NCBI GenBank assembly: GCA_945874355.1
Contig: CAMCGB010000007.1
Span: 1-64,000, forward strand
Source of the DNA: an uncultured Bacteroides sp.
GTDB lineage: Bacteria; Bacteroidota; Bacteroidia; Bacteroidales; UBA932
Reading direction: 5' to 3'
DNA: 64,000 bases
Numbering within the stretch: position 1 is the first letter of the stretch; every line of letters starts with the position of its first letter. The translations under genes were made by a program, and so were the position numbers. Below the pieces are notes generated by a model. That model saw only the letters and a list, made by a program, of their open reading frames with translations. It made no database searches and was not told the origin of the DNA. Below are positions 50,836 to 59,321 of the stretch, piece after piece.

Positions 50836-52569
50836 TCAGACTTCTTCCATGCGGACGAGTTCCCAACCGCAGAACTGCATTATGATTTTGTGAAGACGGG
50901 TGCCCTGGCGGAGAACTTCGACGCGAGGGGCTGCCGCATAGCCTTGAATCTGCTCCACTGCCTCTGCCCACTGCGCTTCGGCCTTGGCTTCGAAGTCCTT
51001 CTTCGGGAGGTATTTCACTTCGAGGATGTAGCTGTGCTCCGACTTGTAGTGCGTCAGGTTCGGCAGCAGGAAGAAGTCGCAGTAGCCGTGCTGCACCTCC
51101 ACTTCCGGCGCGGTGAGATAGTAGTCGTTGAGGTTCAGGTAGGCAAGGAAGAAGCCCTGGATGTTGCGCTCGCCCTCTATGCTGTCCCGCACCGATGACT
51201 GATTCTTGTAGCAGTCAGCCATATACTGCAGCGCCTCACGCCACTGACCGTCGAAGGCCATCTTGGTGAAGTTCATTTTAAGTTCAGACTGGTGAACGTC
51301 GCAAACCGTATCGTAATTCTCCAAAAGGTAGGAGTAGTACTGCTTGCGGACATTGTTGTTCGGGATTCCCAAAACCAACTGCGAACCATAAGTCTTTGTG
51401 ATGGTCAGCATACCATAGTAGAACAGCAGGCTCGGGAAGACTTCCGGGTCCGTCATCTCTATCGCAGAGAATGATGTCCGCAGGTCTGCCACTATCTGCC
51501 CCTCCTCAATCACCTTCATCAGCACTCCCTTGCGGTTGCCGTCCAGCTTGTCCAACTGTATGAGTTTCTTGAGCTTGCTGTAGTCTGTCCTGGTGTTGTT
51601 GTCCAGCATCTCCTTTGGTGCGTGCCCGGAATTCACATAATGCCTCAGGTAATAAAGCACCATATCGCAGTTGAAAACAGTATTCCCGTCACCCAGGCAT
51701 TCTTCCGCGAAGCAATAATTGTCGTACCACGGCCTCATATCCTCTATCATCTCCTCCACATCGCAGCCCGCAGGAAGCATCCCCACACTCTTGTAATACT
51801 CGAACATAGTCCGTACATCCGCCGTAGAGAACCCGAGCATCTTGTCAAATTCGGGATTTGTGGATGCATTCCATCCGATGTTAAAGCCGCTGGTGAGGTC
51901 GTCGAGGGTGACCGGACTTACTCCTGTGATGAAAATGCGTTCAAACATTCCTTTGAAGAGTTTGAATACCTCGCGGTAGAAACCGCTGGCGTGGGTCATC
52001 TGGTGGTATATTTCCTCACCGTGTTCGTTCAGGACCACATTGGTGAAATTGTCGTACTCGTCGATGAAAAGATATAGCGGAATGTGGTATTTCATCGCCA
52101 TATTGTTGACGAAATTGATTTTTTCCACAAAGTCCGTAGAATCAAGCACCTTTTTCACGCCTTCCTCGGGATAATCATCACGATATGTGTCTATGAAATC
52201 GTCCAACCTGCCGCAACAATAGGAGTTGAATTTTTTCGGAAGCTCGTCAATATTGCCGGTCACCCTTGAGAAATCCATATAGAGCACCTGGTAGTGATTC
52301 TTCAGCGGAGTGGGGTGCTGTCCGATGTACAAATTCCCGAACAGGGACTCGAAATCCCCTGCGGCAGCTTTGTCGTAATAGAGCCGCATCATATTGAGGA
52401 ACAGGCTCTTGCCAAACCTGCGGGGACGTATGAAGAACAAAGTGTCGGACTGATTTTCCAACTTTTCAAGGTACATTGACTTGTCCACATAGTACAAGTT
52501 TCGCTCCCGAACCGACCTGAAGTCGGAAACTCCGTAAGGTATCTGTCGAATCTGTTCCATAACTTTCAT
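50836..52569 (-). CDS. AAA ATPase/PD-(D/E)XK protein (DUF1703 type)
   Basis: 577 residues; the ATG at 52560 (MEQIRQIPYGVSDF) is an alternative start. AAA-ATPase-like N-terminus: YYVDKSMYLEKLE, Walker A RPRRFGKS at 48-55, Walker B YLFIDEYDNF (about 165). The C-terminal nuclease-like domain is near residues 490-530, with GYCDFFLLPN...YILEVKY giving the D...E-x-K pattern. The family is abundant in Bacteroidales genomes, often in many copies; role unknown, possibly mobile or defence related. It is the first gene of a minus-strand string leading to folA, separated from the next gene by eight bases. Confidence 0.92.
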   Translation of the reverse strand: MKVMEQIRQIPYGVSDFRSVRERNLYYVDKSMYLEKLENQSDTLFFIRPRRFGKSLFLNMMRLYYDKAAAGDFESLFGNLYIGQHPTPLKNHYQVLYMDFSRVTGNIDELPKKFNSYCCGRLDDFIDTYRDDYPEEGVKKVLDSTDFVEKINFVNNMAMKYHIPLYLFIDEYDNFTNVVLNEHGEEIYHQMTHASGFYREVFKLFKGMFERIFITGVSPVTLDDLTSGFNIGWNASTNPEFDKMLGFSTADVRTMFEYYKSVGMLPAGCDVEEMIEDMRPWYDNYCFAEECLGDGNTVFNCDMVLYYLRHYVNSGHAPKEMLDNNTRTDYSKLKKLIQLDKLDGNRKGVLMKVIEEGQIVADLRTSFSAIEMTDPEVFPSLLFYYGMLTITKTYGSQLVLGIPNNNVRKQYYSYLLENYDTVCDVHQSELKMNFTKMAFDGQWREALQYMADCYKNQSSVRDSIEGERNIQGFFLAYLNLNDYYLTAPEVEVQHGYCDFFLLPNLTHYKSEHSYILEVKYLPKKDFEAKAEAQWAEAVEQIQGYAAAPRVEVLRQGTRLHKIIMQFCGWELVRMEEV

Positions 52570-52666
52570 CTTTCAAACGCAACACTCCTCACAAAAGTAC
52601 GAAAATTATTTCTTTTTCGCACGGCAGCGCAGCTGCATTCGGCCGACCTGCTTTGCCCTTTCCGGA

Positions 52667-52834
52667 GCTTCGTGACATTCACCTTCCACGGCCGAAATTG
52701 CCAATGCATCGAATATCAAAGTGTTAACTTTTTCGGGTGTGCCAGGTGGCATCAAATTGGTCTCACCGGCCACATCATAGACTCTAACTCATTGATAATC
52801 AACAATACCTTGTGGAAGGTGAATGTCACGAGGC
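52667..52834. mobile_element. MITE-like element with 23-base inverted ends
   Basis: CGTGACATTCACCTTCCAC at 52671-52689 is perfectly inverted at 52812-52830. Including one T-A pair, one wobble and two more pairs the arms extend to 52667-52689 and 52812-52834. The 122-base interior contains no gene and no transposase. The size (168 bases), long perfect inverted ends and location in a gene-free, repeat-rich gap fit a miniature inverted-repeat element. No clear target-site duplication is visible, and a large RNA hairpin is the alternative reading. Confidence 0.5.
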
Positions 52835-52910
52835 GTCTCCGCCAACATCTCATCCCTGGCAACGGCCCAGCGAGGAGAGCCCTCCATAGCTCCCCACAGC
52901 TGTGGCCGTA

Positions 52911-52938
52911 GCAGCCGGAGATAATATATTCCGGCTGC
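52911..52938. other. Hairpin in the repeat-rich gap
   Basis: GCAGCCGGA (52911-52919) pairs with TCCGGCTGC (52930-52938) around an AT-rich loop. Just before it lies the palindrome CCACAGCTGTGG (52894-52905). There is no T-run, so it is not a standard terminator. The gap 52570-53413 holds no gene that I can support. Confidence 0.5.
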
Positions 52939-52985
52939 GGTGCCCTCTGTCATTTCATTTCGTAGCACGAAGTATGGAGACAATT

Positions 52986-53026
52986 GTCATTTCGAGCGTA
53001 GCACGCAGTGCGTAGTCGAGAAATCT
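52986..53026. repeat. Dispersed palindromic repeat, copy D (right half-unit)
   Basis: GTCATTTCGAGC, then a small inverted GTAGCACGCAGTGCGTAG-like core, then TCGAGAAATCT. A decayed relative (TGTCATTTCATTTCG...) precedes it at about 52949-52980. It ends nine bases before the gene remnant at 53036. Confidence 0.8.
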
Positions 53027-53035
53027 ATATTCAAA

Positions 53036-53081
53036 CTAAAACTCCATGGAGAACAGAATGCTGAAATTATGCAGCGAAGAG
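53036..53081 (-). pseudogene. C-terminal remnant of a paralogue of the 60.8-kb gene
   Basis: On the minus strand this reads YSSLHNFSILFSMEF and stop; the intact gene at 60813-63716 ends YDSSLHNFGILFSMEF and stop. The match continues a few bases past the stop codon (TTTGAA on both). One codon is missing and several silent changes are present, so it is a decayed copy rather than an assembly artefact. Repeat half-units flank it on both sides (ending 53026 and starting 53085). Confidence 0.8.
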
Positions 53082-53084
53082 TAT

Positions 53085-53160
53085 AGATCTCTCCACGCGC
53101 TTCGCTTGGTCGAGATGACAGGAAAGTGACTGATTGGGATGACAATGTTGTCATTTCGAG
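53085..53160. repeat. Dispersed palindromic repeat, copy E
   Basis: Left half AGATCTCTCCACGCG...GGTCGAGATGACA at 53085-53120, then about 29 unrelated bases, then GTCATTTCGAG at 53150-53160 running into ACCAAGGCCGGAGG, which mirrors the CCTCCGGCCTTGGT variant of copy A. The two halves have been separated or recombined. Confidence 0.75.
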
Positions 53161-53278
53161 ACCAAGGCCGGAGGGAAGTCGGGGTGGAGGTTAAGCGAGG
53201 CATCGGCTGAGGAGCAGGGCGGAGGTACTGACCAAAACTTCCGCGAGCTCTTCAGCCGACGATTATTGTACAGATTTT

Positions 53279-53325
53279 GGGAAAACGGGAAAACGGGAAA
53301 CGGGAAAACGGCAAAACGGCAAAAC
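53279..53325 (+). repeat. Short tandem repeat, unit GGGAAAAC
   Basis: Six units of 7-8 bases: GGGAAAAC, GGGAAAAC, GGGAAAC, GGGAAAAC, GGCAAAAC, GGCAAAAC. It lies about 30 bases beyond the terminator of the fimbrillin-like operon. Copy number could vary by slippage; no gene reads through it. Confidence 0.85.
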
Positions 53326-53350
53326 CAGGGAGCCGCAGAGCCGTTACCAC

Positions 53351-53396
53351 AAAAAATTCGCAAGGCGGGCAATCATTTGACGCCGAGCCTTGCGAA
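53351..53396 (-). terminator. Intrinsic terminator of the fimbrillin-like operon
   Basis: On the minus strand TTCGCAAGGC pairs perfectly with GCCTTGCGAA (10 pairs, 20-base loop) and is followed by six Ts. It lies 18 bases after the stop of the last gene at 53414. Confidence 0.9.
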
Positions 53397-53413
53397 ACTA
53401 TATGCAAATCAGT

Positions 53414-54349
53414 TTACGGAATAATCTTATTGTTGTCAGGAGTGCTGAATGTAGGATCGACAACGATATTGATCTGAGCGGGCTCAGAGATGAGGTTGCC
53501 GACGATATTCGTGCGATAGTTGCGCTTCAGAGGCACCAGCGAAGTGTTGACAGTTGTAACAAGAGCGTTGGAAGCATCGTAGAGCTTAAGCGTAGCATTA
53601 GGGGTAACCTCCTGATTTACAAGAATATAATTCATCGACAGATACTCATACTCAGTAGCGGCGGTGGCACCGGCAGGCTGAACCTTCAGCTTCTCGGAAG
53701 TGATGACAGGAGCAGAAGCGAACACTACAGGAACAGTAGCGGGAGCGCTGACCTCTCCGGTGAGCAGATTCAGCTTGGTGTAAGCTCCTCCGTCGAGGCT
53801 AACCTCAGCCTTGGCAATGGGGCTGATAGCATCGGCAAGAGCCTTGTCAGCAGCGCTAAGACCATAGTTCAGCTGAGCGAAGGGACGCTTGAGAGTCACG
53901 CTCAGAGCAGCGGTGGCGTCGGTCACAGTAAACTCCATAGCATTGAAGAAAGCGTCGCGGTTCTCATCGTTGCCAGCAGAGCCGTAAGAAGCAGCAACAG
54001 TGGCACTTGCGTAATCAACGGTATAGTAAGCGTTGTCAGCAACCTCAGCCCAGAAAGCAATCTTGTAGGTCTGACCGGATATCAGTCGGGTGGTGTAGGT
54101 AGCCTGTCCGGCGGACATCGTTATGGTCTTGGTCACATCTGAATGTGAGATAAGCTTGCCGTTACGGAACACTATGCAGTGCACCTTGTTTACCTTCTGT
54201 CCATCTGCAATAGCCTTGGTGCCAAGTTCGGGAAGGGTAATGTTCATTGTAACGGGAAGTTCCTTCTCTGCGATGGTGGCTTCCTTGTTGCAAGAGGCTG
54301 CCAGAATAAGGAGGGCAGCGGCTGCAGCTAATCTTAATACCTGTTTCAT
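53414..54349 (-). CDS. Fimbrillin-like lipoprotein (DUF6562 type), last gene
   Basis: 311 residues. Signal MKQVLRLAAAAALLILAASC with lipidated Cys20. It shares block patterns with the N-terminal third of the 973-residue protein of the operon: VNKVHCIVFRNGK, AGNDENRDAFF, LKRPFAQLNYG and VPLKRNYRTNIVGNLIS...INIVVDPTFSTPD. These are features of Bacteroidales Mfa/FimA-like two-domain beta-sandwich subunits. Lipidation followed by protease-driven strand exchange is the known assembly route of type V pili; whether this protein polymerises is not known. Last gene before the terminator. Confidence 0.8.
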   Translation of the reverse strand: MKQVLRLAAAAALLILAASCNKEATIAEKELPVTMNITLPELGTKAIADGQKVNKVHCIVFRNGKLISHSDVTKTITMSAGQATYTTRLISGQTYKIAFWAEVADNAYYTVDYASATVAASYGSAGNDENRDAFFNAMEFTVTDATAALSVTLKRPFAQLNYGLSAADKALADAISPIAKAEVSLDGGAYTKLNLLTGEVSAPATVPVVFASAPVITSEKLKVQPAGATAATEYEYLSMNYILVNQEVTPNATLKLYDASNALVTTVNTSLVPLKRNYRTNIVGNLISEPAQINIVVDPTFSTPDNNKIIP

Positions 54350-54361
54350 ATTGTGTAAGTT

Positions 54362-55141
54362 TTAATTATTATACGTGATGTTGGTCTGTATGTTCCTCTG
54401 TACGGGTATATTGTTCAGAGTTGTGGATAGTGCGGAGGAGCCAAACACCTTCAGAGTCATTGTGCAGCTATGTGCCTGGTTCTGAGGGGCAAAAAGGTAG
54501 GCATAGGCTACATTTTGAGTGCCAGGGCAGGAGGCGGGGCTAAAATTAAGGGTCGACAAATCATCTGAGACTTCTCCATCAAGAAGGGAGAAAGACTTGT
54601 GTGCGGAATCGAAACTGAGCGAAGAGGATGCAGCGCTGGTAAGAGCTTTTGACAGGCTCACGCTGACTTTGGCAACGGCGCGCTTCAGGCTGACGCTCAG
54701 ACTCCCCTGCCCTCCCGTAATGGGAACTGTGGCATAGAAGGCGTCAAGTTTAGAGTCATTGCTGGCAGGAGTTTCGGGGAAAGATACCTTACCGGAAGCG
54801 GATATATCGTACCCGGAAGCGTTGTTCTGCGCCCAGAAAGCGAGCACGTAGGCTTTATCCTTGAAAAGGCGGAGCTTAAGATTGTTGGTTCCCGTGGGAT
54901 CGAAGATTGTCTGTCCGCTAAGAGGGGTGGATTCTCCGTCAGCAAAAACGAAATAATGCAGGCAATCCACAGCGATGCTGCCTTCTCCCGCCTTGGAAGA
55001 AAGGAAGTCCTGCTCGCAGACAAGGCTCAAGCTCAGCTCGCTCTCCTGCACAGCAGGCTGCTGCTTGCTGCACGAGAACAGGGCAAGCATCAGAAGGGGC
55101 AGCAAAGCCAGACGGCAGTATTTCTTTACAAGCATAGACAT
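54362..55141 (-). CDS. Fimbrillin-like lipoprotein, short member
   Basis: 259 residues with signal and lipobox LLPLLMLALFSC. It keeps the same order of landmarks as its neighbours in weaker form: VLAFWAQNN (as in KYTFVFWAENSS), NDSKLDAFYATVPI, VSLKRAVAKVSVSLS, SLLDGEVS and IPVQRNIQTNITYNN. It ends just after the RTNI-like strand and so lacks the C-terminal stretch of its relatives. It is 12 bases upstream of the next gene and 67 bases downstream of the 973-residue gene, with a hairpin between. Probably a minor or tip subunit. Confidence 0.72.
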   Translation of the reverse strand: MSMLVKKYCRLALLPLLMLALFSCSKQQPAVQESELSLSLVCEQDFLSSKAGEGSIAVDCLHYFVFADGESTPLSGQTIFDPTGTNNLKLRLFKDKAYVLAFWAQNNASGYDISASGKVSFPETPASNDSKLDAFYATVPITGGQGSLSVSLKRAVAKVSVSLSKALTSAASSSLSFDSAHKSFSLLDGEVSDDLSTLNFSPASCPGTQNVAYAYLFAPQNQAHSCTMTLKVFGSSALSTTLNNIPVQRNIQTNITYNN

Positions 55142-55167
55142 CGGTTCTTTTCTTTATTTCCTGGCAA

Positions 55168-55195
55168 CCGCCGGGGTACATTCAAACCCCGACGG
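55168..55195 (-). other. Hairpin inside the fimbrillin-like operon
   Basis: CCG-T-CGGGGT pairs with ACCCCG-G-CGG across an eight-base loop, between the 973-residue gene and the two shorter downstream genes. No T-run follows. It could slow polymerase or protect the upstream message end, giving more of the upstream than of the downstream proteins. Confidence 0.5.
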
Positions 55196-55208
55196 CCGAA
55201 TATATTGG

Positions 55209-58130
55209 TTACAATGTCTGCTGCACTCCGCCAACAACAACCTTGAGGTTGGTTGAGTCTCCTTTCTTGTTGTTCCAAAGAGGATTATTGCTTACGCTGC
55301 CGTTAGCAAAACCTGTTTGAGTACACTTGTTGATGTACACCTCGTATGGGTTGAGTGAACTGTCAATCTCAATGGCTGCCTTTCCCTCGACTGACTGTGA
55401 TGCGTTGAACACACAATTGTTAAGGGTGACCTTGTAAGGACTGGTTCCGTTTTCCTTATAAACAAGGACAGATTTTCCTGCACAATTGAATTTACAGTCA
55501 TCAAAGACTATGTCAGCCGAGTAAGTCCAGATGTTGTAGTCTTCGCTGGATTCAACGACAAATTCACAAGACTTGAAATTGACTTTGGTATGTCCGAAAA
55601 GACATCCTTTTATTATACAATTCTCAGCATCAACATTCTTGAAATATTGGTACAGGGCAACACCTACATCCCAGGTCAGATTTTTCACAGTAACTGTACC
55701 GTCACATTTTGCAATATCGGAACCATATTTCGAAGTGTGTTTCAGAACAACATCTTCTACAACTGCCTCCAATGTGTAATTCGCACCCTTCAATGTCTCA
55801 AGAGTATATTCTCCGGATTTGAGAATCTGAACGGTCTCACCAGCCTGAACAGCAGCAAGAGCCTCTGCCAGGGTTACATAGTAATTAGAGCCAATCGATG
55901 CCGCATAACTAGTATATACCAATGAACCTCCTATCAAGATTACGCTTTCAGGGTTATAATCATTTCCAACTTTAGAGTTCTCTGTTGAGCCAACAACTAT
56001 ATTACTTGTTTGATCCGTACCTGAAGCATCAATAATCTGTGTTGCAGCATCCACTTCGACTCTATTGCGCTTAGCGCCATACTGAAGTGCGAGCCAAGCC
56101 TGATTGTTTGATGATTCAGAAGATGCATATATCACTGAATTTGTGATATTCAGAGTATTGCCTGAACCATTTACGCCAGCAGAAGAATTAGTTTCCAGTC
56201 CATTACCGTCGAAAACGATAGTTGCATAATCATTCCAGCTGCTCTCACCCTTGTCGTTCAATCCTTTGAGTGTTGAATTCTCAACAGTGAAAGTGCTGTT
56301 GTTTGCAAAGCAGTTGATTGCTGCCCAGCCCGATGCAACGGTAGCGTTTCTCAATGTTACGTTAAGATTTTCGGGTCCAGGGACAGCATTGATGCAATAG
56401 AAACTTGCAGAAAGTTCACAATTGTCAAACAGCACATTGGCTCCCGATGCAATGTTATCAAAGCTTACGCAGCGAACATCACTGCCGGCAGTACACTTTG
56501 AAATAAGTGCGACATCGGTAAAGTTTACAGTCAGATTAGGCTTTGTGATACGAACGACTCTGTTTGCAGTGTTGTGGATTGCAAAGCCATTACCGTCAAG
56601 GTTCAGGTTGCGGCCAATTTCGATTACAGATTCAAAGTCTTTAATGTCATTCTTCAACTCTATGGTCTGGGCACCTGCGGAGTAGGCCTTGCTGAAGGTA
56701 GCCTTGTCGCCCACAGCCCAAACTTTAACATCTCCGGCATTGGTTCCTTTGGTAAGAGTACCTACTTCACCGTAAATCTCAACTGCACCAGCTTCAATGG
56801 TAAGTGTAGTAACTTTCACATCGGAGCCTACCACGAGGGTGTTATTGCTTGTGGAAGCGGTGAGGCTAGTGACGGTGACGCCGTTAACCTCAACGTGGGT
56901 CTTGGGAGCTACGATAGTAAGGCTCTCTGCGTTGACTGCGGTTATATTGAGAGCAGCAGGATAAACTGTAGCATCGTCTGCATACTTGATAGTAATATTT
57001 TTATCGGCAGGAGCTGCGGGGAGAGTCAGACTGACCTCGGAGGTAGTTGCAGGAAGAATAATCGCATCAGGGTCTGATGAGGTAATTTCTGTTACATTCA
57101 CTGAGGTTGCTCCACTGGCAAATGCGGTATTGGCTGCGGTAATATTAGATACATTCTCAACAACGACATTCTCATCAGGATTGTTGAAACCGGGAACGAC
57201 TTCAATCTGGATGTCGGCGGGGCTGGTGAAGAGGTTGCCGACGATGTTGGTGCGGAAGTTACCCTGGAGAGGTACGCTGGTGTAGGTGTACTTGGGAGTG
57301 GTGCTGGTAGTTCCGGTGACATCAAGAGTCAGGGTGACATCAGAGAGGGTCTTTCTGTCCTTACCTACAAGCACATAGTCCATTGCAACGTATTTGTAAG
57401 TACCGTTTGCTGCGGTAAGGGTTCCATTGGGGATGGTAGAGATCGCTGCATTTTCAAATGTAACGGTCTCGTTTCCAGTTACATCTCCAGTAAGAAGGTT
57501 CAGAGAGTTAGCTACATTGGTAAGCTTAACGGCGGCTCCGGTAACTTCAATGCCGGCAGCCTTGGCTGCATCGTAGTCAGAAGCACCGAAGTTAATCTGT
57601 GCGAAAGGACGGTGAAGCGGTACCCTTGCGCTATATGCTCCGGTGATCTCAACATCCTTGAGCACTGCGTAGAATGCGTCTCTGCTCTCGTCGTTTCCTG
57701 CAGCATTAGCATAGCTGACTGTAACAGTCTGGTTACCAGGTGTATAAGTATAAGCGCTGCAAGAGCTGTTCTCTGCCCAGAACACGAAGGTGTACTTCTG
57801 GCCGGTCACAAGACGGGTAGAGTAGCTGGCGGTGCCGTTTCTCATATCTACAGTCTGGCTGGGGGTCTTAACCGTAGCTTCAGATGCTGCAGGCTCGATA
57901 TACTTAAGGGTAGTACCCGATTCGTCCTGCTGGTAAACGTGCACGCGTACTTTGTTGACGGTATTGCCGTCGCCATAGGCCTTAGTGCCCATAAGAGGAG
58001 TGGTGAGGTCGATGCTCACTGCTACCTCCTGTCCCTCCTGCACTGCGGGGCTCAAAAGCTCCTTCTGGCAGGATACCATTGCCAGTGCCGAAAGTGCTAG
58101 CACTGCGAGGCTCTTAAATGTTCTTTTCAT
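55209..58130 (-). CDS. Large fimbrillin-like lipoprotein with beta-helix region
   Basis: 973 residues. Signal MKRTFKSLAVLALSALAMVSC, lipidated Cys21. Residues about 25-320 are a DUF6562/fimbrillin-like module (VNKVRVHVYQQDESG, AGNDESRDAFYAVL, LHRPFAQINFGASD, VPLQGNFRTNIVGNLFTSPADIQIEVV). Residues about 330-490 are Thr/Val-rich strands (VTEITSSDPDAIILPATTSEVSL). From about 500 a right-handed beta-helix is likely: LDGNGFAIHN, VLFDNCELSASFYCINAV, TFTVENSTLKGL, NTLNITNSVIYAS, FDDCKFNCAGKS, VTLNNCVFNAS. Such a fusion suggests an adhesin displayed on a pilus or directly on the surface. The C-terminal half is more AT-rich than the N-terminal module, so it may have been acquired. Confidence 0.8.
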   Translation of the reverse strand: MKRTFKSLAVLALSALAMVSCQKELLSPAVQEGQEVAVSIDLTTPLMGTKAYGDGNTVNKVRVHVYQQDESGTTLKYIEPAASEATVKTPSQTVDMRNGTASYSTRLVTGQKYTFVFWAENSSCSAYTYTPGNQTVTVSYANAAGNDESRDAFYAVLKDVEITGAYSARVPLHRPFAQINFGASDYDAAKAAGIEVTGAAVKLTNVANSLNLLTGDVTGNETVTFENAAISTIPNGTLTAANGTYKYVAMDYVLVGKDRKTLSDVTLTLDVTGTTSTTPKYTYTSVPLQGNFRTNIVGNLFTSPADIQIEVVPGFNNPDENVVVENVSNITAANTAFASGATSVNVTEITSSDPDAIILPATTSEVSLTLPAAPADKNITIKYADDATVYPAALNITAVNAESLTIVAPKTHVEVNGVTVTSLTASTSNNTLVVGSDVKVTTLTIEAGAVEIYGEVGTLTKGTNAGDVKVWAVGDKATFSKAYSAGAQTIELKNDIKDFESVIEIGRNLNLDGNGFAIHNTANRVVRITKPNLTVNFTDVALISKCTAGSDVRCVSFDNIASGANVLFDNCELSASFYCINAVPGPENLNVTLRNATVASGWAAINCFANNSTFTVENSTLKGLNDKGESSWNDYATIVFDGNGLETNSSAGVNGSGNTLNITNSVIYASSESSNNQAWLALQYGAKRNRVEVDAATQIIDASGTDQTSNIVVGSTENSKVGNDYNPESVILIGGSLVYTSYAASIGSNYYVTLAEALAAVQAGETVQILKSGEYTLETLKGANYTLEAVVEDVVLKHTSKYGSDIAKCDGTVTVKNLTWDVGVALYQYFKNVDAENCIIKGCLFGHTKVNFKSCEFVVESSEDYNIWTYSADIVFDDCKFNCAGKSVLVYKENGTSPYKVTLNNCVFNASQSVEGKAAIEIDSSLNPYEVYINKCTQTGFANGSVSNNPLWNNKKGDSTNLKVVVGGVQQTL

Positions 58131-58166
58131 GATATTAAATATTAAGTATTAAATTATTGATTTTCA

Positions 58167-59321
58167 TTAAAATACCAAATTGAATTCTCCGTCAAAACCG
58201 GGATCGATACCTATACCGCCTCCGGTAGCGAGGGTAAGGAACTTACCCCTTACCGTTGTCACCTTTCCTCGGACCACAGGAACCACTACAGGGTTACTCA
58301 GCGACATCATCTCTCCGTCAGGGGCATAGAGAGCCACCTGGAGGGTCACACTGGACTCTACACCATTCACTATGACATAGTCAAAGCCGATGAGAGCCTC
58401 GTCTTCATTAAGCGGCAGCAGGGTTGAAGAGAACTGCATTCCCATCTTCGCATCCGTGGGCTTGCCGGTAAGAAGGTTATACTCTGTCGGCAGGTAAGAG
58501 TTGTAGTAGAACACTATCTTATAATCCTCGGGATTGAAACCGGGAGCCTTCGTGGGATCCCAGGGGGCCTTCGTGTCGTCGTCAGGCAGATAGTCGGTGG
58601 TCGATACGTCGAAATGACAATCCGCATCGGTAGTGCTGGGAGTGGGCTGAGAAGTGCGGCGAGTCTGAAGGAAGGCAGCGTACTCCTTGCTGTTGAGGTA
58701 CTTCTCCATTGCCTTGGTGACCAGATCGTAGAAGTCGTTGGCGACGAACTGGAACTTGGCCAGAGGGCGCTGCATCTCCACTCTCACTCTGGCTTTCTCG
58801 GCAATCGACCCCACTCTCACCACGCTCACTTCGCTGCTGCCCTCGAAGGCGTCGCGGAAATCGGTGTCTCCCTCATATGGTTCGGCCACCATAATGCTGC
58901 GGAAGTCGTCGGTAAGGTAGTATTTGTCATCTACCTTGCCGGCATCCACATAGTCGGCCCAGACGCGGAGCATATAATTGCCTTCTGGGATGGCGAGGAC
59001 TACCTTGTGGTCGGGCGAGCTTACATCGCTCTTAACAAATACATATTCTGCCTGGGGCACTACGTCGTAACCGCCGTTCTTGAGGGCCCTGTAGGCTCTG
59101 ATCTGATATCTGATATTGAAGTCCTCGGGGTCGGCCTTGGTCTTCTTGGTGTACTCCACATCGCGAAGGGGCAGGAACTCGGTGTCGAAGACCATCTCCA
59201 CCTCAAGAAGGGCGGGGATGCTCTCGTCCGGCCATTCGTGCACCATACATCCGCCCAGCGAAAGGACGGCTGCAAAAACGAAGGCGACGCGGCGGCACAG
59301 AGTCAGAAGGGAGCTTTTCAT
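58167..59321 (-). CDS. Fimbrillin-like lipoprotein, putative anchor subunit
   Basis: 384 residues. Signal and lipobox AFVFAAVLSLGGC, followed by MVHEWPDES. The sequence YVDAGKVDDKYYLTDDF, DTDFRDAFEGSSEV and VEMQRPLAKFQFVANDFYDLV resembles Mfa2/FimB-like anchor lipoproteins of Bacteroidales fimbriae (RDAF and RPxAK landmarks shared with its neighbours). An insert rich in Asp, Pro and Lys (about 230-265: TDYLPDDDTKAPWDPTKAPG) looks flexible. It overlaps the DUF3575 gene by four bases (ATGA), so both are translated together. The anchor role is inferred from position. Confidence 0.75.
   Translation of the reverse strand: MKSSLLTLCRRVAFVFAAVLSLGGCMVHEWPDESIPALLEVEMVFDTEFLPLRDVEYTKKTKADPEDFNIRYQIRAYRALKNGGYDVVPQAEYVFVKSDVSSPDHKVVLAIPEGNYMLRVWADYVDAGKVDDKYYLTDDFRSIMVAEPYEGDTDFRDAFEGSSEVSVVRVGSIAEKARVRVEMQRPLAKFQFVANDFYDLVTKAMEKYLNSKEYAAFLQTRRTSQPTPSTTDADCHFDVSTTDYLPDDDTKAPWDPTKAPGFNPEDYKIVFYYNSYLPTEYNLLTGKPTDAKMGMQFSSTLLPLNEDEALIGFDYVIVNGVESSVTLQVALYAPDGEMMSLSNPVVVPVVRGKVTTVRGKFLTLATGGGIGIDPGFDGEFNLVF

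Noticed and set aside
52789..52983. 64-codon minus-strand frame in the repeat gap
   Set aside because: It crosses the right arm of the MITE-like element, a palindrome and a decayed repeat unit; no promoter or ribosome binding site.
53279..53325. Tandem repeat considered as a CRISPR array
   Set aside because: Units are 8 bases with no spacers; no cas genes in the window.
53151..53372. 73-codon minus-strand frame in the repeat gap
   Set aside because: It consists of repeat edge, low-complexity tandem repeat and terminator sequence; no start signal.
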